A stretch of 7,359 nt of DNA from NCBI GenBank assembly GCA_025449725.1, contig JANWIU010000011.1, positions 1-7,359 on the forward strand, given 5' to 3'. Below the pieces are notes generated by a model. The model was not told where the DNA came from. It searched no databases and saw only the letters and a program-made list of their open reading frames with translations. The translations under genes were made by a program, and so were the position numbers. Below, piece after piece: positions 1 through 5,587 of this stretch (its first letter is position 1; each line of letters begins with the position of its first letter). The stretch comes from Pseudobdellovibrio sp. (GTDB lineage Bacteria; Bdellovibrionota; Bdellovibrionia; Bdellovibrionales; Bdellovibrionaceae).

Positions 1-21
1 GACCTATGTCGAGAAAAACCT

Positions 22-59
22 TTGATTGCACTCACTTTGTTCAAGTAATATAAGTGAGT
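22..59 (+). promoter_or_regulatory. Putative promoter with overlapping inverted repeat, truncated haemoglobin gene
   Basis: A sigma-70-like pair can be read: TTGATT at 22-27 and TAATAT at 46-51, 18 bases apart, each matching consensus at four of six positions. An 8-base perfect inverted repeat overlaps it. ACTCACTT at 30-37 lies in the spacer, and AAGTGAGT at 52-59 lies just after the -10 element. The arm centres are 22 bases apart, about two helical turns. No T-run follows either arm, so it does not resemble an intrinsic terminator. An operator for a dimeric repressor is possible. It does not match the NsrR or FNR consensus as I know them. Promoter calls by eye are weak. Confidence 0.35.
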
Positions 60-86
60 AAAAAATGAATAATATACGAGCGAAAA

Positions 87-470
87 ATGAATGTCTTTAA
101 ACAAACAATTTCATCCCGTGAACAGGTTATCAAAATTGTTGATTCCTTTTATGCAAAGGTACGCCAGGATGACCTCATAGGGCCGATCTTTACAGAGCAG
201 GCAAAAGTAGACTGGGATGAGCACCTACCGAAGCTTTATAATTTTTGGGAAGACTTGCTTTTCGGCAGCGAAAATTACCATGGTCGCCCATTCCCCCCAC
301 ATTTAAAATTTAATCTGAAAATCGAGCACTTTGAGCGCTGGTTGAAGCTATTTGTAGAAACAATAGATGAAAATTATACCGGGTTGAAGGCGGATGAAAT
401 GAAAGCCCGAGCCTTGAGAATCGCGCAAAATTTTTTACACAACATTGAAGTCCTTTCTTCTAAATCATAA
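87..470 (+). CDS. Group III truncated haemoglobin
   Basis: This is a 127-residue soluble haem protein of the 2-on-2 globin family, group III, the class of Campylobacter jejuni Ctb. Globins of this class bind O2 and NO and are linked to nitrosative stress or O2 handling. Visible signatures match Ctb as I recall it: FYAKVR (Tyr22 at B10), GPIF near 32-35, W43 followed by His46 (E7 region), FW at 53-54, and the proximal haem ligand His72 in PPHL, the same residue number as in Ctb. HFERWLKLF at 81-89 carries the conserved Trp85. Length is normal for the group. The ATG at 87 is chosen because the globin fold begins soon after it; the ribosome binding site is weak (only ACGAG at 76-80). An acyl-CoA dehydrogenase gene follows on the same strand after 94 bases, with no evident functional link. 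Family assignment is confident; the physiological substrate is not. Confidence 0.93.
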   Translation: MNVFKQTISSREQVIKIVDSFYAKVRQDDLIGPIFTEQAKVDWDEHLPKLYNFWEDLLFGSENYHGRPFPPHLKFNLKIEHFERWLKLFVETIDENYTGLKADEMKARALRIAQNFLHNIEVLSSKS

Positions 471-564
471 CTAATTTAATGCTGCGCGTTACTTGAATAA
501 TTTCGGCTAAAAGCTTAGGTTGTTTCGTCATCAAAATTTCAATTACTAACTTGAGGAGATCCAT

Positions 565-1728
565 ATGATACCGAATGCAAGACCTGCTCTTACGATGTGG
601 TCCGAAGATGAAGTGGCATTTCGTGATGCCGTACGCAGTTTCGCTGAAAGCGAAATCAAACCTCATGTAACGGAAATGGATGAACAAGCTAAAATGAAAC
701 CCGAAATCGTTTCAAAACTTTTTGAAATGGGCTTGATGGGCATTGAATCTCCAGAACACTTCGGCGGAGCCGGATCCAGTATTTCTATGGCTTGTATCGC
801 GATCGAAGAACTGGCGCGTATCGATGGTTCTGTTTCTGTCTTATGTGATGTTCAAAACACTTTGGTTACGAATGCGATCATCAAATGGGGTAACCCCGGC
901 CTTCAGGAAAAATATTTACCAAGACTGGCCCGTGAATGGGTTGGTGCTTATTGTTTGTCTGAATCCTCGTCCGGTTCAGATGCTTTTGCATTGAAAACCA
1001 GAGCAGAAAAAAAAGACGGCAAATGGGTTCTCAATGGAAACAAACTTTGGATCACGAACGGTAATGAAGCGAGCTTCTTTATCGTATTTGCAAACATTGA
1101 CGCTTCAAAAGGCTACAAAGGCATCACTGCGTTTATCGTGGAAAAGGGCTTTAAAGGTTTTACTGTCGGCAAAAAAGAAGACAAATTGGGAATTCGCGCC
1201 AGCTCTACATGCGAATTAATTTTCGAAAACTGCGAAGTGCCTGAAGAAAACGTTTTAGGTGAAATCGGCAAAGGTTACAAAATTGCGATTGAAACTTTAA
1301 ATGAAGGCCGTATCGGCATCGGCGCGCAAATGGTCGGCATCGCGCAAGGCGCCTACGAAGCCACATTAAATTACATCAAATCACGGGAACAATTCGGAAA
1401 GGCCATCGGCCAGTTTCAAGGCGTTCAGTTTCAGTTAGCCCAAATGCGCATTGAACTGGAAGCTTCACGCTTGATGGTATACAACGCTGCCCGCTTAAAA
1501 GATGCCGGCGAAGATTTTATCGAATCCGCAGCGATGGCAAAATATTACTCTTCAAAAGTTGCTGAAAAAATTTCTTCTATGGCTATCGATCTTTTCGGCG
1601 GCAACGGATTCACCAAAGAATATCCGGTTGAAAAATTCTGGCGTGATGCCAAGATCGGTCAGATTTATGAAGGAACATCCAACATGCAGCTTCAGACGAT
1701 CGCTAAAATTGAAATGGACCGTGCGTAA
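565..1728 (+). CDS. Acyl-CoA dehydrogenase, short/branched-chain (ACADSB-like)
   Basis: This is a 387-residue FAD-dependent acyl-CoA dehydrogenase of normal length. The family oxidises acyl-CoA to trans-2-enoyl-CoA and passes electrons to electron transfer flavoprotein in the cytoplasm. Domains in order are the N-terminal helical domain (about 15-125), the central beta domain (about 128-230) with the flavin-binding YCLSESSSGSDA at 129-140 and WITNG at 162-166, and the C-terminal helical domain (about 235-385) with REQFGKAI at 274-281 and FGGNGFTKEYPVEKFWRDAK. The catalytic base is probably Glu369 in IYEGTSN. Phrases such as LGIRASSTC, LNEGRIGIGAQM and YNAARL resemble human ACADSB, the 2-methylbutyryl-CoA enzyme, more than generic butyryl-CoA dehydrogenases, so a branched-chain substrate is a reasonable inference. 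A strong ribosome binding site, GAGGAG at 553-558, sits 6 bases before the ATG. No other fatty-acid or branched-chain gene lies nearby. Confidence 0.93.
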   Translation: MIPNARPALTMWSEDEVAFRDAVRSFAESEIKPHVTEMDEQAKMKPEIVSKLFEMGLMGIESPEHFGGAGSSISMACIAIEELARIDGSVSVLCDVQNTLVTNAIIKWGNPGLQEKYLPRLAREWVGAYCLSESSSGSDAFALKTRAEKKDGKWVLNGNKLWITNGNEASFFIVFANIDASKGYKGITAFIVEKGFKGFTVGKKEDKLGIRASSTCELIFENCEVPEENVLGEIGKGYKIAIETLNEGRIGIGAQMVGIAQGAYEATLNYIKSREQFGKAIGQFQGVQFQLAQMRIELEASRLMVYNAARLKDAGEDFIESAAMAKYYSSKVAEKISSMAIDLFGGNGFTKEYPVEKFWRDAKIGQIYEGTSNMQLQTIAKIEMDRA

Positions 1729-1735
1729 TTTCGCA

Positions 1736-1757
1736 GGGATTGCATAACTGTAATCCC
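1736..1757 (+). repeat. Intergenic hairpin before the pseudouridine synthase gene
   Basis: GGGATTGC at 1736-1743 can pair with GTAATCCC at 1750-1757, giving eight base pairs including one G-U, around the six-base loop ATAACT. It fills most of the 40-base gap between the acyl-CoA dehydrogenase stop and the next ATG. There is no T-run after it, so it is not a classical intrinsic terminator. It ends 11 bases before the ATG at 1769, whose upstream sequence contains almost no Shine-Dalgarno match. It could act in mRNA processing, 3'-end protection or translational control. Pairing is seen directly; any role is inferred. Confidence 0.45.
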
Positions 1758-1768
1758 CGGTAATTTAA

Positions 1769-2527
1769 ATGACTGATAAAAAAACGCAGGAACCTTTAAG
1801 ACTTTCAAAACTCATGAGTGAACGCGGATTGTGTTCGCGCCGTGAAGCCGATGAGTACATCGCGAAGGGACTTGTCCGCGTAAACGGCGAAATCGTAAGT
1901 GAGCTAGGCACAAAAGTTTTACCTGACGTTCGGATCAGTCTCGAAGCTGAGGCCATGAGAAATCAAAAGCGCCTGGCTACGATTATTGTCAACAAGCCTA
2001 TCGGTTATGTCTCGGGGCAGCCAGAACCCGGTTACGAACCCGCTATCAGATTAGTGAATGACCGGAATCAATTCGGGCTCGGCAAGCGAGTATTACAACG
2101 TGGAGACTTACAGGGCATCGCGGTCATTGGCCGCCTGGACATCGATTCTCAGGGTCTACTAATTTTTTCTCAAGACGGCCGTTTGGCTAAAAAAATTATC
2201 GGCGAGAATTCCGAAATCGAAAAAGAATATATAGTTCGTGTCCAATATCACGGAAGAGAACCACGCCTGCCCGAAGAAAAATTAAAGCTTTTAAATTACG
2301 GACTTTCTATCGAGGGCGAAAAATTAAAACCGGCCATTGTCGAATGGATCAACGAGGACCAACTGAGATTCGTTTTAAAGGAAGGCAAAAAACGCCAAAT
2401 CCGTAAAATGTGTGAGCAAGTGGACCTAGAAGTAAAAGGTCTGAAACGAGTACGCGTTGGCAAACTCAAGCTTGGCGATTTGCCTGAAGGTCGTTGGCGC
2501 TTTCTCGAAGATCACGAAGAAATCTAG
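1769..2527 (+). CDS. RsuA/RluB/E/F-family rRNA pseudouridine synthase, RluF-like
   Basis: This 252-residue enzyme should isomerise a specific uridine of ribosomal RNA to pseudouridine. An S4 RNA-binding domain occupies about residues 10-58, with the typical RLSKLMSERGLCSRREADEYI start. The catalytic domain follows, with NKPIG at 75-79 and the signature GRLDIDSQGLL, in which Asp124 is the expected catalytic aspartate. The C-terminal block EGKKRQIRKMCE is characteristic of the RsuA/RluB/E/F group. Overall wording is closest to E. coli RluF, which modifies U2604 of 23S rRNA, but the exact target cannot be read from sequence. About 15 extra residues lie between NKPIG and GRLD compared with RluF (around residues 84-115). 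It also lacks the long basic C-terminal extension of E. coli RluF. The ATG at 1769 is preferred because the next in-frame ATG would cut into the S4 domain, although no clear ribosome binding site precedes it. Confidence 0.9.
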   Translation: MTDKKTQEPLRLSKLMSERGLCSRREADEYIAKGLVRVNGEIVSELGTKVLPDVRISLEAEAMRNQKRLATIIVNKPIGYVSGQPEPGYEPAIRLVNDRNQFGLGKRVLQRGDLQGIAVIGRLDIDSQGLLIFSQDGRLAKKIIGENSEIEKEYIVRVQYHGREPRLPEEKLKLLNYGLSIEGEKLKPAIVEWINEDQLRFVLKEGKKRQIRKMCEQVDLEVKGLKRVRVGKLKLGDLPEGRWRFLEDHEEI

Positions 2528-2545
2528 TCGTAATTGACAGCTGGT

Positions 2546-3364
2546 TTACTTTTTAAATGGGCTATCTTTTTCTAAAAAAGATTCCCGCAATTTTTCTAAA
2601 TAAAGAATTTCTTCCGGCGTAAAACCCGATCTTTTTCGCAGATCATGGTTGATTGGATTAATTCGCTTAGGCAATACCGCGCGAAGCCGATTCATTCGCT
2701 CAGTAAAATCACTCGATGGATCAATTCTTTCCGTGTTACATAACTTCACATACCATTCACTGCCGAACAACACGTGACCGACCTCTTCCTGGTTAATAAT
2801 TTGAACGGCCTTTTGCACTGAGCGGGCATCCACTCCGGCCAGACGTTTAATGAGAGTATCCCCTGCATCAAGCCCGCTGCCTTCCAAGTACCTGTGAACA
2901 ATCAGTACCCGATCGATTAATGAATCTTCAGGAGTCACGCAGGTCCATAGCCCGCAGTTCACCGGCCAATCACCCCAGTTAAAACCAAGCGATTGAATTT
3001 CAGTCAGACACATTTCTAAATGCTCGGACTCAGATAAGGTAATCTTCCATAGTTCTTCTTTAAACTCTTGCGGTGCCTCAGGAAATTCTGCAAGGGTTCT
3101 GATACCCAGCTCCATGGCCTGAAGCTCGATACTGGCCAAATCGTGCAGCATCCGAGCCTGCCCTTCCTTGCCCGAGAAGCCTTTTTTTGCCGGATGTAAT
3201 TTGAATTCCAGCACTTCAGCGTCACGTGCGGGAATAAATGGAACTTCCACTTTGGTCCGGTTATTCAGAGCGAAATCTGCATTTCGTCTAAGCACCTGAA
3301 TTTTTTCGAATACATTTGCAGTATCAAAGGCCCACATGAGCTTGAAACTAGCACACGGGACCAT
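2546..3364 (-). CDS. DUF455 ferritin-like protein (COG2833 type)
   Basis: This 272-residue protein belongs to the DUF455 branch of the ferritin-like (four-helix-bundle, di-iron) superfamily, whose reaction is unknown. Family features are seen in order: MLHDLASIELQAMELGIR at 72-89, SESEHLEMC at 111-119, HRYLEGSGLDAGDTL at 157-171, and NQEEVGHVLFGSEW at 191-204. Glu80 and the two ExxH pairs Glu112/His115 and Glu194/His197 are the likely metal ligands, suggesting a di-iron or similar centre and perhaps an oxygenase or oxidase role. It has no signal peptide and should be cytoplasmic. The start is uncertain: ATG at 3364 has only an AGG almost touching it, and an alternative ATG at codon 10 has no better site. 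An in-frame stop lies upstream, so the protein cannot extend much further. It converges on the pseudouridine synthase gene with an 18-base gap and diverges from yebC. Confidence 0.85.
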   Translation of the reverse strand: MVPCASFKLMWAFDTANVFEKIQVLRRNADFALNNRTKVEVPFIPARDAEVLEFKLHPAKKGFSGKEGQARMLHDLASIELQAMELGIRTLAEFPEAPQEFKEELWKITLSESEHLEMCLTEIQSLGFNWGDWPVNCGLWTCVTPEDSLIDRVLIVHRYLEGSGLDAGDTLIKRLAGVDARSVQKAVQIINQEEVGHVLFGSEWYVKLCNTERIDPSSDFTERMNRLRAVLPKRINPINHDLRKRSGFTPEEILYLEKLRESFLEKDSPFKK

Positions 3365-3380
3365 GCCTAGACAAATTCGT

Positions 3381-3409
3381 TGTAAATCGTTAGGTTAAAA
3401 GGCTCTCAA
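3381..3409 (-). promoter_or_regulatory. Possible promoter of the DUF455 gene
   Basis: On the minus strand, TTGAGA (plus 3404-3409, five of six matches to -35) is followed after 17 bases by TTTACA (plus 3381-3386, a weak -10). It would start transcription about 10-15 bases before the ATG at 3364. The gap to the divergent yebC start is only 58 bases, so promoters for both genes must be packed here or overlap the coding ends. The -10 match is poor. Confidence 0.22.
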
Positions 3410-3422
3410 CAAAGGAATTATT

Positions 3423-4124
3423 ATGGGAAAAGGTTGGAAAGCCGCAGGTAAAACAGAAAATGCCCAAAAAAAAGGGCAAATGTTTACAAAGGTGGCTCGC
3501 GAGATTGCAGTTGCGAGCAAGCTTGGTGGCCCTGACCCGGCAATGAATGCCCGTCTTCGCATGGCGATCGACGCTGCTAAGAAGATTTCCTGCCCAAATG
3601 ATACAATTGAACGCGCTATTAAAAAAGGCGCAGGTCTTCTTGATGACGGAAAAATCATCGAGGAATTAACTTATGAGGGCTACGCCCCCCATGGCGTCGG
3701 TGTCATTGTTGAATGCCAAACAGATAACAAACACCGAACGGCTCCGGAAATGCGTGCGGTTTTTAAAAAACACGATGGCAACCTGGGTGAAACCGGAAGC
3801 GTAGCTTGGATGTTTGCCCGCGTGGGCGAAATCGAAGGAACTAAATCAGGAACTTTTGATATCGATGAAGAAGCTATTGAAGCCGGAGCTGATGACGTTT
3901 CTAAAAATGACGACGGCACCTACACTTTTTATAGCGCCAGCGACAGCCTGGATGCCGTTACTAAAGCTTTAACGGCGCGCGGCTGGAAGATTTCGTCTTC
4001 TGCCTTGTCTTATAAGGCAACGAATATCACTCAGTTATCTTCTGAACAGAAAAAAGATGTGGAAGAGTTTTTAACGGCAGTGGATGACTTAGACGACACC
4101 CACAAAGTTTACGCTACTATTTAG
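3423..4124 (+). CDS. yebC: YebC/PmpR/TACO1-family protein
   Basis: This is a 233-residue cytoplasmic protein of the YebC family, long annotated as a transcriptional regulator (PmpR) and more recently linked, through TACO1 and bacterial YebC work, to relief of ribosome stalling. Family blocks are clear: FTKVAREIAVASKLGGPDP near 21-39, NARLRMAIDAAKK, PNDTIERAIKKGAG, the central ELTYEGYAPHGVGVIVECQTDN at about 80-101, NGETGSVAWMF-like GNLGETGSVAWMF at 119-131, and a C-terminal acidic FLTAVDDLDDTHKVY block. The N-terminus is unusual: MGKGWKAAGK instead of the common MAGHSKWANIKHRK. Length is normal. AAGGA at 3412-3416, six bases before the ATG, supports the start. Its stop codon overlaps the stop of the convergent secreted-protein gene within TTAG at 4121-4124. 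It stands alone, not beside ruvC where yebC is often found. Confidence 0.93.
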   Translation: MGKGWKAAGKTENAQKKGQMFTKVAREIAVASKLGGPDPAMNARLRMAIDAAKKISCPNDTIERAIKKGAGLLDDGKIIEELTYEGYAPHGVGVIVECQTDNKHRTAPEMRAVFKKHDGNLGETGSVAWMFARVGEIEGTKSGTFDIDEEAIEAGADDVSKNDDGTYTFYSASDSLDAVTKALTARGWKISSSALSYKATNITQLSSEQKKDVEEFLTAVDDLDDTHKVYATI

Positions 4125-4531
4125 ATACCGGAGTCAGTCAAGTTAACCTGACCGTGCGGCCAAACATTATTGCAGGCACCATAGACCCCGCTTACAGTCG
4201 TACCGACCGTTTGCCCTTTAATAGTAACTTCCGCCATTACGGTATCACCATTATTAACGGTGCACTTGCCTTTACTTTCTTCTTTCATAGGAACCGATGA
4301 AAGTTCAGAATCATCCGCGTCCGCCACTTCGTGGCCCAGGGCAGAGCAAACACCACCAACAATTTCAATTATGTGAGTTCGCTGAGACACTTTAACTGAA
4401 ATCTCGGCTGTAATTTTATTTCCGCCTTTGCATTTTCCACTTCCGGTAATGCTTAAATTAGGGTGCGGTACCGTTTGCGTTAGCCCTAAAGTAGCAAAAG
4501 CAATAACTGAAAAAAATAAAGTAAACTTCAT
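4121..4531 (-). CDS. Secreted four-cysteine protein with internal duplication, unknown family
   Basis: This 136-residue protein is not one I recognise. It opens with a signal-peptide-like stretch (MKFTLFFSVIAFATLG, residues 1-16) and probable cleavage near residue 18, so it is likely periplasmic or exported. The mature part appears to hold two copies of one module. Residues 32-69 begin GKC, run into ITAEISVKVSQ, then a second cysteine and GHEV. Residues 88-129 begin GKC, run into VMAEVTIKGQ, then a second cysteine and PHGQV. The cysteines at 34, 62, 90 and 120 are almost evenly spaced, fitting one disulfide per module. The alternating hydrophobic pattern suggests beta strands. The ATG at 4531 is chosen over an upstream in-frame TTG at 4558 because ATAGGA (core at plus 4538-4541) lies six bases before it and because the signal peptide then starts properly. 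It is the last gene of a minus-strand run but probably has its own promoter. Confidence 0.75.
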   Translation of the reverse strand: MKFTLFFSVIAFATLGLTQTVPHPNLSITGSGKCKGGNKITAEISVKVSQRTHIIEIVGGVCSALGHEVADADDSELSSVPMKEESKGKCTVNNGDTVMAEVTIKGQTVGTTVSGVYGACNNVWPHGQVNLTDSGI

Positions 4532-4588
4532 ACAAATTCCTATCTTCAATTGTTTCAAGACAACTTAGATATCGGAATTCCTTTTTGT

Positions 4589-4618
4589 ATTCTGTAATGC
4601 GTATTACTTCCGGTTCAA
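4589..4618 (-). promoter_or_regulatory. Possible promoter with palindrome, 136-residue secreted protein gene
   Basis: On the minus strand, TTGAAC (plus 4613-4618) and CAGAAT (plus 4589-4594) are 18 bases apart, each with four of six consensus matches. A 14-base near-perfect palindrome, GTAATGCGTATTAC at 4594-4607, fills most of the spacer, with only one non-complementary pair. The expected start would leave a leader of about 50 bases before the ATG at 4531. The position between -35 and -10 would suit a repressor or a MerR-type activator. No terminator is visible between this site and the upstream gene's stop at 4632, so read-through is also possible. Confidence 0.3.
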
Positions 4619-4631
4619 AACGAGGCGAATT

Positions 4632-5138
4632 CTATTTTTTCGCGACTCTGCGTGCTCTGCGTTTTTTGGATTTCTTCTTAGGAACGATACATTTAGGGAT
4701 TTCAAGTTTTTCGCGCGTGGCTTGATCGTCAAGACCGCAACCGGAAAACGGAATGTTCATAACAAAATAAGACCCATCCGCCTTAGTGGCGTAGGGATAC
4801 AAAATTTCTTTATATTCATCGATGTGGTACTTAAAGTTTGTCATGTTTTCGAAGCCGTTATTTTTTAATATTTCTTCCCACTGTGAGCCCTGCCACTGAC
4901 AAATTTTTTCACCTTTGTCTTTAATGAGAGAAACAGATTCCAGATTTTCCGCCCGTTCAAAAACCAAACTGTGCCTAAGAGTTCCAAAAACTTTTTTGCC
5001 GTCACGACTTAACATCGAATCTTCAGCCATAACCTTACAAACCTTTGGGGCTTCTTTTACTTTATTCATGCGAATACGGGATTCACCGGCCTGAGCCAAC
5101 ATTAAAATAATAGCGAACCCAAAAAGAATTTTATTCAC
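4632..5138 (-). CDS. Secreted four-cysteine protein with highly basic C-terminal tail, unknown family
   Basis: This 168-residue protein is not recognised. Residues 1-17 form a signal peptide (MNKILFGFAIILMLAQA, likely cut after AQA), so it should act in the periplasm or outside the cell. The mature part has cysteines at 34, 80, 134 and 150, compatible with two disulfides, and ends in a tail from residue 154 made almost only of Lys and Arg (KKKSKKRRARRVAKK). Such a tail could bind nucleic acid, lipopolysaccharide or peptidoglycan; this is inference. The start is GTG at 5138, since no ATG precedes the signal peptide. The nearest purine-rich site (TAGTAGG) abuts the start, so initiation may be weak or coupled to sufE, whose stop lies 20 bases upstream. 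A 9-base tandem repeat codes for part of the tail. It is probably cotranscribed with sufE. Confidence 0.78.
   Translation of the reverse strand: MNKILFGFAIILMLAQAGESRIRMNKVKEAPKVCKVMAEDSMLSRDGKKVFGTLRHSLVFERAENLESVSLIKDKGEKICQWQGSQWEEILKNNGFENMTNFKYHIDEYKEILYPYATKADGSYFVMNIPFSGCGLDDQATREKLEIPKCIVPKKKSKKRRARRVAKK
4644..4661 (-). repeat. 9-base tandem repeat coding for the RRA-RRV tail
   Basis: Two adjacent copies, GACTCTGCG at 4644-4652 and TGCTCTGCG at 4653-4661 on the plus strand, differ at two bases. On the coding strand they give Arg-Arg-Ala and Arg-Arg-Val in the basic tail of the secreted protein. The tail may have grown by slippage or short duplication, and its length could vary among relatives. 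Confidence 0.5.
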
Positions 5139-5158
5139 CTACTAAGTGTAAGGGAACT

Positions 5159-5587
5159 TTATTTGGAAAGTAAATACTGAAATGCGGTCGCGTAATACTT
5201 GATTTGTTTAATCATTGAATAAAGCCCATTCGAACGACTAGGACTTAAGCCTGAATCAAAGCCGATTTCCTTCAAAAAGGCGGGCTCTGTTTTCAAAATG
5301 ACGTCAGGCGCTTCTCCCGAATAGACTTTCAGTGCAATGGCCACCAAGCCTCTGACAATCAACGCATCGCTATCACCTTTGAAGTAGACCTTTTTGTCCG
5401 GGCCCAATTCAGCTTTGATCCAAACCTGCGACTGACAGCCTTTTACTTTAAGGTCTTCCGTTTTGAAAACGTCCTCAAGCCCCGGCCACTTTTTTCCGTA
5501 CTCGATTATCTTTTCGTATTTTTTTTCCCAGTCTTCCGAAACCGGAAAATCATTTTTAACTGAGGTGATTTTATCTTCTATTGGCAT
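5159..5587 (-). CDS. sufE: SufE-family sulfur acceptor for Fe-S cluster assembly
   Basis: SufE proteins take persulfide sulfur from a SufS-type cysteine desulfurase and hand it to the scaffold during Fe-S cluster assembly in the cytoplasm. The 142-residue product carries the family core WEKKYEKIIEYGKKWPGL at 20-37, the active-site loop KGCQSQVWI at 49-57 with Cys51, the GDSDALIVRGLVAIAL block, and LSPSRSNGL near the C-terminus. The ATG at 5587 is preferred over an upstream in-frame ATG at 5602. It places the acceptor cysteine at residue 51, as in E. coli SufE, and leaves a normal N-terminus. The upstream ATG has GGAAG directly abutting it, too close to serve. The reading frame overlaps the end of the YkgJ-like gene by 17 bases, so translation is probably coupled. 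No sufS, sufB, sufC or sufD is in the window, so its desulfurase partner is encoded elsewhere. Confidence 0.92.
   Translation of the reverse strand: MPIEDKITSVKNDFPVSEDWEKKYEKIIEYGKKWPGLEDVFKTEDLKVKGCQSQVWIKAELGPDKKVYFKGDSDALIVRGLVAIALKVYSGEAPDVILKTEPAFLKEIGFDSGLSPSRSNGLYSMIKQIKYYATAFQYLLSK

Noticed and set aside
65..100. A 12-codon upstream frame (ATG at 65) overlapping the globin start, considered as a leader peptide
   Set aside because: No ribosome binding site and no codon pattern suggesting attenuation; likely chance.
481..560. A promoter or terminator between the globin and acyl-CoA dehydrogenase genes
   Set aside because: CTAAAAGCTTAG at 507-518 forms only a four-base stem with no T-run, and no -35/-10 pair was convincing, so it is unclear whether the two genes are cotranscribed.
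3395..3658. Minus-strand open frame opposite the yebC start
   Set aside because: Antisense to highly conserved yebC sequence and overlapping its start region; no family resemblance.
4532..4558. TTG at 4558 as the start of the 136-residue secreted protein
   Set aside because: It would add nine residues in front of a normal signal peptide and would put the AGGA ribosome binding site inside the coding region.
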